6,159 bases of DNA from an uncultured Chloroflexota bacterium (GTDB lineage: Bacteria > Chloroflexota > Anaerolineae > Promineifilales > Promineifilaceae). The DNA lies in assembly GCA_937958365.1 (NCBI GenBank), contig CALFEW010000780.1:1-6159 (forward strand), written 5' to 3'. Below are positions 1 through 6,024 of this stretch, in pieces. The position numbers and the translations under genes are program-made. The notes under the pieces were generated by a model, which was not told the DNA's origin, did no database searches, and saw only the letters and a list, made by a program, of their open reading frames with translations. Each line of letters begins with the position of its first letter. Within the stretch, counting starts at the first letter, position 1.

Positions 1-1422
1 GAGGCGCACCATTTGGAAACGGCCGTTACCGATGGCCTTAGCTTCCGCGCCGACAAGTATTTCCTGGAAGCAGTGCTGGATGAAATCACCAAGCCCAGCG
101 CCGGTCTCATCGGCCAGTTGCAGACGCGCACGCGCAACCGGCTGCCGCGCGAGTTGTACGCGCCGCTGGAAACGTACATCAACGCCATGCGCCACGAAGC
201 GCAAGACGCCACCTTCCGCCTGGACGATTTTTTTGTCACTCTGGGCTTTTTCTTGAAGGATTTTGTCAACCGGCGCAGCCAGTTTGCCGAACAGATACGG
301 CTGATGACGGCCGTGCGCGCCCAACCCAACTACGACGAAGTGCAGATCGCCTGGGACAGCCTGAGCAAACATCTCAAGAGTCTGGCGGTTGGCTTTGGCA
401 AACTGGCCGATAGTCTGGGCGAGCATATCTACAACTTCGACATCGAGAATGGTGAAGATTTGCAGCGTTCGTTGGCGGGGAACGGCCGTGACCTGGAAGA
501 GACGCGCCAAAACCTGGACCGCATCATCCTGAACCCGCAAGCCGATATGATTTATTGGGTTGAAGTGTTCAAAGAACGATTGTCGCTGCACGCTGCGCCG
601 CTGCACGTGGGACCGCTGGTAGAAAAGCACATCTTTGGCGCGTTGGAAACCGTCATCCTCACCTCGGCCACCATGCGCACAGCCGGGGCCGGCGCCTGGG
701 ATGAAGCCGATTTCACCTATCTGCGCCAGCGCCTGCACGCCCACGAAACGCTGCAATTGGCCGTCGGTTCCCCGTTTGATTATCAAAACGCCGTGCTGTT
801 GTACCTGGCCTCCGATATGCCGGAACCGAATCAACCCGGCTACCAGCGCTACCTGGAGAGCGCCATCATAGACGTGGCCCAGACGTTGGGCGGCCGGACG
901 ATGGTTCTGTTTACCGCTTACGGCCAGCTCAATCAGACAGCCCAGGCCATCGAAGGCCCGCTGGCCGACGCTGGCATCGTCACGATGGCGCAGGGGCGCA
1001 GCATGTCGCGCCAGCAGATGATGACCCAGTTTAAGCAAGAGGGTGCGCGGGCGGTGCTGCTGGGTACACGCTCGTTTTGGGAGGGGGTAGATATTCCCGG
1101 CCCGGCGCTGCAATGTGTCATCATCGCCAAGCTGCCGTTTGACGTGCCCTCGGACCCGATTTTTGCTGCCCGCTCAGAGACGTTTGACAACGCTTTTTTT
1201 GAGTATTCCGTGCCGGAGGCGGTGCTGCGATTCCGGCAAGGCTTTGGCCGCTTAATCCGGCGTGGCACGGATGAAGGTGTGGTGGCGGTGCTGGACAAAC
1301 GGGTGCTGACGAAGCGTTATGGGCAAATGTTCCTGGACTCGCTGCCGCCTTGCACTGTCCTGCGTCAGCGTACAGAACGGCTGGGTGAACTGACGCTGCG
1401 CTGGTTGAACCGCGAGCGATAA
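1..1422 (+). CDS. dinG: DinG/XPD-family ATP-dependent helicase, C-terminal part (5' end cut by window edge)
   Basis: This is the 3' portion of a superfamily 2, XPD/DinG-type helicase, a family of 5'-3' DNA helicases that unwind forked, R-loop or damaged substrates in the cytoplasm. The frame is open from base 1, and the first residues read EAHHLE. That is a DEAH box (motif II) whose Asp lies just outside the window. The TTG at 13 is therefore an internal Leu codon, not a start. Visible motifs in order are LTSAT (motif III, TSAT at 661-672), GRTMVLFTAY (about 892-921), LGTRSFWEGVDIPG (motif V, 1060-1101) and QGFGRLIRR (motif VI with arginine finger, 1237-1263). The helical stretch between DEAH and TSAT fits the Arch-type insertion. 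The Walker A motif, and any Fe-S cysteines or exonuclease domain, would lie upstream, so a fused DnaQ-like exonuclease cannot be excluded. The helicase family is certain; the exact subfamily (DinG versus YoaA-like) is not. Confidence 0.85.
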   Translation, partial: EAHHLETAVTDGLSFRADKYFLEAVLDEITKPSAGLIGQLQTRTRNRLPRELYAPLETYINAMRHEAQDATFRLDDFFVTLGFFLKDFVNRRSQFAEQIRLMTAVRAQPNYDEVQIAWDSLSKHLKSLAVGFGKLADSLGEHIYNFDIENGEDLQRSLAGNGRDLEETRQNLDRIILNPQADMIYWVEVFKERLSLHAAPLHVGPLVEKHIFGALETVILTSATMRTAGAGAWDEADFTYLRQRLHAHETLQLAVGSPFDYQNAVLLYLASDMPEPNQPGYQRYLESAIIDVAQTLGGRTMVLFTAYGQLNQTAQAIEGPLADAGIVTMAQGRSMSRQQMMTQFKQEGARAVLLGTRSFWEGVDIPGPALQCVIIAKLPFDVPSDPIFAARSETFDNAFFEYSVPEAVLRFRQGFGRLIRRGTDEGVVAVLDKRVLTKRYGQMFLDSLPPCTVLRQRTERLGELTLRWLNRER

Positions 1423-1446
1423 GTTTGCGAGCCTGAGGCCGTAAAC

Positions 1447-1519
1447 CGTATACCGTATTCCGTATTCCGATGGTGTTCGCCAGAGGTAATACCCTACGGA
1501 ATACCGAATACCGAATACG
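1447..1519. repeat. Imperfect inverted repeat built from tandem heptamers
   Basis: The arms at 1447-1469 and 1497-1519 are 23 bases each and pair at 20 of 23 positions around a 27-base loop. The left arm is made of CCGTATA/CCGTATT units and the right arm of CGGAATA/CCGAATA units, so each arm is itself a period-7 tandem repeat. Two of the three mismatches are exactly 7 bases apart, because the unit reads AATACGG on one side (as reverse complement) and AATACCG on the other. There are no coding features, no flanking target duplication that I can see, and no T-run after the right arm. Confidence 0.75.
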
Positions 1520-1561
1520 AGTACTGGCGCCTATCCAACCGGCCAATTCCCCCGAAAGATA

Positions 1562-1600
1562 ACTTGTTACTTGTTTCACGTAAAGTACTTGATACTTCTG
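1562..1600. repeat. Degenerate heptamer patch (ACTTGTT-like)
   Basis: ACTTGTT occurs twice in tandem at 1562-1575. After 11 unrelated bases, ACTTGAT and ACTTCTG follow in tandem at 1587-1600. The match is short and degenerate, so a chance origin is possible. It is listed because the same 7-base period appears in the neighbouring repeats. Confidence 0.4.
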
Positions 1601-1620
1601 TCTGCTTTCCTTGATACAAT
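1589..1620 (+). promoter_or_regulatory. Possible sigma70-type promoter for the lipoprotein gene
   Basis: An extended -10-like element TGATACAAT lies at 1612-1620 (hexamer TACAAT at 1615-1620). A TTGATA resembling a -35 box lies at 1589-1594, but the 20-base spacing is longer than the usual 16-18, so the extended -10 would have to carry most of the recognition. It would give a leader of roughly 100 nt. This is a weak call, made by eye only. Confidence 0.25.
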
Positions 1621-1717
1621 GCCAGCACTTAAAATTAGGTAATTTGGACTATTTCCAAGTACCGGTGGAAACGTCCACAATTGCTAGTACTGCGGTTCAA
1701 TTTTTACTTCATTTGAC

Positions 1718-1724
1718 AGGAGGT
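1718..1724 (+). promoter_or_regulatory. Shine-Dalgarno site deciding the lipoprotein start
   Basis: AGGAGGT is a full-strength ribosome binding site. It sits 5 bases before ATG 1730 but only 2 bases before the alternative GTG at 1727, so ATG 1730 is the preferred start. Confidence 0.8.
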
Positions 1725-1729
1725 TAGTG

Positions 1730-3742
1730 ATGAGATTTTATCGTTCACATTTGTTTATTGGGTTAACGGCCGTTCTCATTCTGCTGCTGATGTTGGCAGC
1801 TTGCGGCGGCGGGGAAGAGCCAACGCCGACACCGGCTCCTTTGCCCACCGAACCAGCGCCTGAACCAACGGCCGTTCCGCCAACCGCCGAACCCACCGCC
1901 GAGCCAACGGCGACCGCCGAACCCACAGCGGAACCCACAGCCGAGCCAACGGCCGTGCCCGCTGTCGAGCTGCAAGAGTATTTTAATGAAGAAGCAGGCA
2001 TCAGCCTGAGCTACCCGGCCGGTTGGTCTGACGGCGGGTTTGCCGGCCTCCTGGCGTTTGCGCCGGACGAAGATTTGCTCATGGCAGACGAAATGGGTCT
2101 CAATGGGCCGTCCGTGATGCTGCTCAGCGGCCCCTCGTCGGAATTCCCCAGCGACGACCCGTTGGAATTGATTGATGAAATCGTCCAGGAATTTGATCTG
2201 GGCGCAAATCCCGAAACGGTGGATGGGCCAACGGCCGTTACCATCAACGATCAACCTGCCGCTTTTGTGGTCATCGAAGCCGAAGCCGAAGATGGCACAA
2301 TGATTACCGCCCAGGTTACCATCATCGTCAGCGGCGACTATGGCGCGGCGATGATTGCCGCCGTGCCCACCGATCAGGCCGAAGAATACCTGCCCGTTTT
2401 CAGCGCCATGGCTGAAACAATTGCCCTCAGCGAACCAACCGAACCGGTAGGCGAGGTAGGCACTGGTGACTTTATCACCGAAGGCATCTTGTTCTATGGC
2501 GACAGCGTCGAAGGCGCTATTACCGAAGATGGACCTTCCGCCTGGACCTTTATCGGCCTGGAAGGCGAAAGCATTGACCTGATTGTTGAACCGCAAGGCG
2601 ATCTCGACCTGATTGTAGACATACTCGACGACACGGGTGTTTCCATTTTGGACTTCCCGATTGATAATTCCTTCAACACCGAAGAACTCACCGACTTTGT
2701 CATTCCCAGCAGCGCCACGTTTACCATCGTCATATCCGGGTATGATGGCGCGACGGGCGACTATGCCTTGACGCTTTTGGAATCAGGCGCCGCGCCGGTC
2801 GGCGGCGAAGCGAGCGGAACCGTCGTGTACAGCGAGTTTCTGACTGGTTCGACGGATGGCACGACAGAATCGTTGTGGGTATTCGAAGGCGTTGGCGGTG
2901 AATTTGTGGACATCACGGTGTCACCGTTGGGTGAGGACTTTGACGTGGTGGTAGACGTGCTGGATGAAAACGGCCGTTCCCTCCTGGATGAACCCCTGGA
3001 CGAATCCTTCGACGCCGAATACATTCGCATCCTGCCCATCCCCGCCGACGGCCTCTACACCATCGCCATCTCCAGTTACGATGGCACGGCCGGCGACTTT
3101 GAACTGCTGGTAGAGGAATCCTACCTCAGCCAACCGGCCAATTTCATCTTTGCCTCCGGCGAACTGGAAGACGCCGACGAAGTCCACGACTTCCCGTTCT
3201 CGGCTCTGGCCGACGATCTGGTCATTGCCCAGGTAGACCCGGTAGAGTTGGAATTTGACGTCGTCCTCCAAATTTTCAACGACGATACCGACGAACTCAT
3301 TGAAGAAGTAGACGCCACCACCGGCTTTGAAGAGCTGCTTTTCACCGTCCCCGAAGATGGCAACTATTACTTCCGTGTGATTGGCTTTGAAGGCAGCACC
3401 GGCAACTATGACATCACCCTGGTGGGGTCTGACCTGGTTATCTTTGAAGTAGCGATTGGCGATCTGATCATCGGCCGTTTTGGCGCAGACAGTTTCATGG
3501 AATACTTCATTGGCGCCGAAGCCGGTGAGACCATCGTCCTGACGGCCAAAACCGACGATAACATTGACCTGGTCCTGCAATTCCTGGATTTCGACGACAA
3601 CGTGTTGGCCGAAGCTGACGCCACGATTACTGCCGAAACTGAGGAATTGAGCTTTACGTTTGAGGAAGAAGGCTTGTACATCATTCGGGTCAGCGATTTC
3701 CTCGAATCTGGCTCCGGGCAGTTTGTTTTGTCAATTGAGTAA
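1730..3742 (+). CDS. Surface lipoprotein with PsbP-like domain and four PPC-like repeats
   Basis: This is a predicted 670-residue lipoprotein anchored outside the cytoplasmic membrane; its precise function is unknown. The N-terminus MRFYRS is followed by a hydrophobic segment (about 8-22) and the lipobox LAAC, with Cys25 as the lipidation site and the only cysteine. Residues 31-77 form a Pro/Thr/Glu/Ala linker. Residues about 80-233 resemble the PsbP/DUF1795 fold, with the typical GISLSYPAGW opening. Four repeats follow at about 251-351, 362-463, 470-566 and 572-670. Each has an acidic beta-strand core such as DLDLIVDILD, DFDVVVDVLD or NIDLVLQFLD and ends in a motif like YTIAISSYDGTAGDFELLV. 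This is typical of bacterial pre-peptidase C-terminal (PPC) domains, but no protease domain is attached. The protein is strongly acidic. It is flanked by a possible upstream promoter and a strong terminator, so it is probably monocistronic. The domain names rest on motif resemblance. Confidence 0.85.
   Translation: MRFYRSHLFIGLTAVLILLLMLAACGGGEEPTPTPAPLPTEPAPEPTAVPPTAEPTAEPTATAEPTAEPTAEPTAVPAVELQEYFNEEAGISLSYPAGWSDGGFAGLLAFAPDEDLLMADEMGLNGPSVMLLSGPSSEFPSDDPLELIDEIVQEFDLGANPETVDGPTAVTINDQPAAFVVIEAEAEDGTMITAQVTIIVSGDYGAAMIAAVPTDQAEEYLPVFSAMAETIALSEPTEPVGEVGTGDFITEGILFYGDSVEGAITEDGPSAWTFIGLEGESIDLIVEPQGDLDLIVDILDDTGVSILDFPIDNSFNTEELTDFVIPSSATFTIVISGYDGATGDYALTLLESGAAPVGGEASGTVVYSEFLTGSTDGTTESLWVFEGVGGEFVDITVSPLGEDFDVVVDVLDENGRSLLDEPLDESFDAEYIRILPIPADGLYTIAISSYDGTAGDFELLVEESYLSQPANFIFASGELEDADEVHDFPFSALADDLVIAQVDPVELEFDVVLQIFNDDTDELIEEVDATTGFEELLFTVPEDGNYYFRVIGFEGSTGNYDITLVGSDLVIFEVAIGDLIIGRFGADSFMEYFIGAEAGETIVLTAKTDDNIDLVLQFLDFDDNVLAEADATITAETEELSFTFEEEGLYIIRVSDFLESGSGQFVLSIE
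1820..1960 (+). repeat. Low-complexity PT/AEPT linker-coding repeat
   Basis: These bases code for the linker of the lipoprotein (residues 31-77), first PTPTPAP, then several AEPT units. At DNA level the AEPT part is a diverged 12-base tandem repeat of the type GCCGAACCCACC. It contains two copies of the ACGGCCGT palindrome (1868-1875 and 1949-1956). Such linkers probably lift the folded domains away from the membrane or through a cell-wall layer, and copy number is expected to vary between relatives. Confidence 0.75.
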
Positions 3743-3786
3743 CTTCGGACCCGAAGCGTAAGCAGTTGATTTTGCTGTGAATATAG

Positions 3787-3820
3787 AAAAGCCGCCGATG
3801 TCACCCATCGGCGGCTTTTT
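3787..3820 (+). terminator. Strong intrinsic terminator after the lipoprotein gene
   Basis: GCCGCCGATG (3791-3800) and CATCGGCGGC (3806-3815) pair perfectly around the 5-base loop TCACC. The stem is extended by AAAA (3787-3790) against TTTT (3816-3819), and the run TTTTT ends it at 3820. The flanking A-run means it could also work on the other strand, but no minus-strand gene arrives here. A small hairpin CTTCG/CGAAG (3743-3756) directly follows the stop codon. Confidence 0.92.
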
Positions 3821-3866
3821 CGTATCTCCTCTGTGCCTATTGGGTTATAAAAGCGACGGAGGAAGA

Positions 3867-3912
3867 ATGGTCAATGGTCAATAGTCAATAGCCAATGGTC
3901 AATAGCTAATAG
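3867..3912. repeat. Tandem heptamer array (ATGGTCA/ATAGTCA), six units plus a partial one
   Basis: The units read ATGGTCA, ATGGTCA, ATAGTCA, ATAGCCA, ATGGTCA, ATAGCTA, then a partial ATAG. The array lies between the terminator and the fabF ribosome binding site, so it is probably in the fabF leader or promoter region. It resembles in design the short tandemly repeated repetitive (STRR) heptamers known from filamentous cyanobacteria. The units vary at positions 3, 5 and 6, which points to an old array and not a recent slippage product. Confidence 0.9.
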
Positions 3913-3921
3913 ATGTCCCAC

Positions 3922-3925
3922 GGAG
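3922..3925 (+). promoter_or_regulatory. Shine-Dalgarno site deciding the fabF start
   Basis: GGAG lies 7 bases before ATG 3933. The in-frame TTG at 3927 is only one base away from GGAG, too close to be used, so the protein begins MNQQRRR. Confidence 0.7.
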
Positions 3926-3932
3926 ATTGTGT

Positions 3933-5192
3933 ATGAATCAGCAGAGACGGCGGGTTGTGATAACCGGGATGGGAACTTTTAATCCGTTGGGCCACAACGT
4001 GGCCGATACCTGGTGGCAGGTCGTGAACGGCCGTAGCGGCATCGGTCCCATCACCCAATTTGACGCCCGTGACTTCAAGACCCAATTCGCCGGCGAGGTG
4101 AAGGGCTTTGATGCGGCCGAATTATTTGGGCGCAAGGAGGCGCGGCGTATGGACCGCGTCACGCAGTTGGCCCTGGCCGCCGCCGGGCAGGCCATCGCCG
4201 ACGCCCAACTGCCCATCACCGAGGCGAATCGTCCACATATTGGTGTAATAATGGGCAGCGGCATGGGCATCATGCAGCCCATCATCGAGGGGCAGGCCGT
4301 ATTGCAAGAGCGCGGAGCCGGGCGGATAAGTCCCTTTTTTGTGCCGATGATGCTGGCCGACACACCTGCGGCCCTGATTTCCATTGAATTTGGCTTGTGC
4401 GGGCCGAATCTGGCTCTCTTTACCGCTTGCGCCAGCGGGAACAATGCCTTGGGTGAGGCGGCGCGGCAGATACAGTTTGGCGCAGCCGATGTGATGGTGG
4501 CTGGAGGCGCGGAAGCCTGCATTTTGCCGTTGGCGATGGCCGGGTTTGGCGTGATGGGCGCTATTTCCACCGGCAACGCTGCGCCACAAAAGGCGTCACG
4601 GCCGTTTGACCAGCAGCGTGATGGTTTTGTCGTCAGTGAAGGGGCGGCCGTGTTGGTGCTAGAGGCATTGGACCATGCCCTGGCGCGGCAGGCGACCATC
4701 TATGGCGAACTGGTGGGTTATGGGGCCACGGCTGACGCTTATCATATTTCCATGCCGGCCGTCAATGGCGCGGGCGCGGCAAAGGCGATGGAACTGGCGT
4801 TGGCTGATGCGGGGATACGGCCGTCTGACGTAGATTACATCAACGCCCATGGAACCAGTACACCCCTGAATGACAAAAGCGAAACGGCCGCCATCAAGCG
4901 CGTCTTTGGCGAAATTGCCTACCAGGTACCGGTCAGTTCTACCAAATCCACGCATGGGCATTTGCTGGGGGCGACCGGGGCGCTGGAAGCCATCCTCTGC
5001 CTGCGGGCGATGCAAGAGGGCATGATCCCGCCCACCATCAACTACGAAACCCCCGACCCGGAGTGCGACCTGGATTACGTGCCGAATCAGGCGCGCCAGG
5101 CGGATTTGCAGATTGTGATGTCAAACACGTTTGGCTTGGGCGGGCATAACGCGACGCTGGTGTTTCAGCGATGGTCGGCAAACAGCGAGTAA
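3933..5192 (+). CDS. fabF: Beta-ketoacyl-[acyl-carrier-protein] synthase II (KAS II)
   Basis: This cytoplasmic condensing enzyme of type II fatty acid synthesis joins malonyl-ACP to a growing acyl-ACP with loss of CO2. The 419 residues match the usual FabF length (about 410-420). The N-terminal RVVITGMGTFNPLG is the family opening. The catalytic triad is complete: Cys166 in FTACASG, His306 in NAHGTSTPLND and His343 in THGHLLGATG, with the conserved Lys338 of SSTKS. The C-terminal NTFGLGGHN carries the gating Phe400. VMVAGGAEA and SRPFDQQRDGFV are further thiolase-fold landmarks. A stand-alone ketosynthase of another pathway is less likely, because the motifs follow the primary-metabolism FabF order without insertions. 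The gene stands apart from acpP, fabD or fabG in this window, is preceded by a heptamer array, and converges on the minus-strand DUF2085 gene with a 20-base gap. Three ACGGCCGT palindromes lie inside it. Confidence 0.95.
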   Translation: MNQQRRRVVITGMGTFNPLGHNVADTWWQVVNGRSGIGPITQFDARDFKTQFAGEVKGFDAAELFGRKEARRMDRVTQLALAAAGQAIADAQLPITEANRPHIGVIMGSGMGIMQPIIEGQAVLQERGAGRISPFFVPMMLADTPAALISIEFGLCGPNLALFTACASGNNALGEAARQIQFGAADVMVAGGAEACILPLAMAGFGVMGAISTGNAAPQKASRPFDQQRDGFVVSEGAAVLVLEALDHALARQATIYGELVGYGATADAYHISMPAVNGAGAAKAMELALADAGIRPSDVDYINAHGTSTPLNDKSETAAIKRVFGEIAYQVPVSSTKSTHGHLLGATGALEAILCLRAMQEGMIPPTINYETPDPECDLDYVPNQARQADLQIVMSNTFGLGGHNATLVFQRWSANSE

Positions 5193-5214
5193 CAGATCTT
5201 ACCTGCTACTCGCT
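5184..5214. terminator. Hairpin between converging genes, spanning both stop codons
   Basis: AGCGAGTAACAG (5184-5195) and CTGCTACTCGCT (5203-5214) pair at 11 of 12 positions around a 7-base loop. The left arm contains the fabF stop (TAA 5190-5192) and the right arm most of the DUF2085 stop (TAG, complement of 5213-5215). It has no clear T-run on either strand, so it may act as a modest bidirectional terminator or as an mRNA 3'-end protecting structure. The right arm also reads as two heptamers, CTGCTAC and TCGCTAC. Confidence 0.6.
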
Positions 5215-6004
5215 ACAATTCACCAATGCGCGTCAGTTTGGCTTCCAGGTCTTGGGCTGTTGTTTTCATGGCGGCGTCTACACTAGGATAAGCCAGCCAG
5301 ACCAGCGAGAAGCCGAAAATGGCTCCGGTCAGGGTGCGGATAAAGGGCGGACTTTCGCGCAAAGGGAAGATGGTGTTGAAGAAGCTGAGGGCGGGACTGG
5401 CTGTGCCATATTGGCTAAAAAGCTGGCTAAAGCCATCCAGAGCGATGGGTCCCATCCCAAAGATGAGGAAAGCCCAGAAAGGCAGAGGCTTGATGTTGAA
5501 TCGTTTGCGCAGCAGCCCGTAAAACAACCCCCCAATGAAGACAAACGAATAAATGGCGATGTCGCGCTCGCACAGGGCCATCTTGTAGCCCATCTGCTCG
5601 TTGCCTACAAACCGGCGCGCCGCCATCAGAAATGTCGTCCATTCGGATGGATTGGTGGATGCGCCGGCAAATTCGGGCAGCGTGGGCATATAGGTTTCGA
5701 TTGGCGTCAGGTCGGTTCCGGCAATGGCTCGTGGATAGGCCCACTGTTCGCCAAACAAGAAGAATGAGCGGGAGGCCATCTGGTGGCACATGGGGCTGTA
5801 GATGGTGTAAATGGCGTTTGCCGGGCGGGTGAGACCGGCGTTCATGAGGACCGGGGCCAGCATGGGCAATCCCACGTAAATGGCGATGGCGATGTTGAAC
5901 ACGGCCAGCCAATGGCGGCTGAAATGATAAATTAGCTTGTCTATCCCGATGACCAGACTACGTTGTCGGCCAGTCACCGGTTGTTTGGGTGGGGGAGATG
6001 CCAT
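5213..6004 (-). CDS. DUF2085 family integral membrane protein
   Basis: A 263-residue membrane protein that I assign to DUF2085, a family without an established function. The core shows the signature in order: SPMCHQMASRSFFLFGEQW (Cys73-His74), MGYKMALCERDIAIY (Cys145, Arg147, Asp148) and FWAFLIFGMGPIALDGFSQLF. Probable membrane helices lie at about 33-54, 149-165, 173-193 and 224-241. The loop between Cys73 and Cys145 (about 80-138) is polar and carries Pro/Thr-rich sequence. The N-terminus MASPPPKQPVTGRQR is cytoplasmic-like and basic. ATG at 6004 is supported by AGGA five bases upstream. The gene follows the thioredoxin-like gene after 20 bases, so the two are probably co-transcribed. Thiol exchange between that protein and the conserved Cys residues is only an inference. 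Confidence 0.85.
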   Translation of the reverse strand: MASPPPKQPVTGRQRSLVIGIDKLIYHFSRHWLAVFNIAIAIYVGLPMLAPVLMNAGLTRPANAIYTIYSPMCHQMASRSFFLFGEQWAYPRAIAGTDLTPIETYMPTLPEFAGASTNPSEWTTFLMAARRFVGNEQMGYKMALCERDIAIYSFVFIGGLFYGLLRKRFNIKPLPFWAFLIFGMGPIALDGFSQLFSQYGTASPALSFFNTIFPLRESPPFIRTLTGAIFGFSLVWLAYPSVDAAMKTTAQDLEAKLTRIGEL

Positions 6005-6009
6005 GAAAT

Positions 6010-6013
6010 TCCT
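6010..6013 (-). promoter_or_regulatory. Ribosome binding site of the DUF2085 gene
   Basis: On the minus strand AGGA lies 5 bases before the ATG at 6004-6002, inside the 20-base gap after the upstream gene's stop. No promoter is visible in this gap, which supports transcription from further upstream. Confidence 0.6.
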
Positions 6014-6024
6014 ATGTTGGATGG

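Larger units (their letters stand above)
1423..1726. other. 304-bp intergenic region with heptamer repeats and a possible promoter
   Basis: No credible gene is present. The left half holds an inverted repeat made of CCGTATT/CCGAATA heptamers. Next comes a degenerate heptamer patch (ACTTGTT twice at 1562-1575, then ACTTGAT and ACTTCTG at 1587-1600), then an AT-richer stretch with a possible promoter and the lipoprotein ribosome binding site. No classical hairpin-plus-T-run terminator for the helicase gene is visible; the inverted repeat may serve that purpose. Confidence 0.7.

Noticed and set aside
1447..1519. Insertion sequence or MITE termini
   Set aside because: No transposase and no target-site duplication can be seen, and the arms are internally repetitive, unlike normal terminal inverted repeats.
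1121..1579. 152-codon minus-strand frame crossing the helicase end and the inverted repeat
   Set aside because: Its N-terminus would be encoded by the intergenic heptamer region and the rest is antisense to helicase motifs V-VI. The translation has no family resemblance.
1763..2596. 277-codon open frame on the minus strand
   Set aside because: It is a shadow of the lipoprotein gene: the Pro/Thr/Ala/Glu-rich sense strand removes stop codons from the antisense frame and yields a Gly/Arg/Phe-rich translation with no start context.
2921..3580. 219-codon open frame on the minus strand
   Set aside because: It is antisense to the PPC repeats. Asp/Glu/Val codon bias of the real gene explains the open frame, and no ribosome binding site or domain is visible.
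3867..3912. CRISPR-like repeat array
   Set aside because: The units are 7 bases long with no spacers and there are no cas genes, so this is a simple tandem repeat.
3938..4699. 253-codon minus-strand frame inside fabF
   Set aside because: It is antisense to the catalytic core of fabF, and the Ala/Pro/Ser/Arg-rich translation is typical of a GC-rich shadow frame.
5171..5767. 198-codon open frame on the plus strand after fabF
   Set aside because: It lies antisense to the DUF2085 gene, whose membrane helices and family signature are clear. Its own translation is low-complexity, Gln/Gly-rich and without recognisable motifs.
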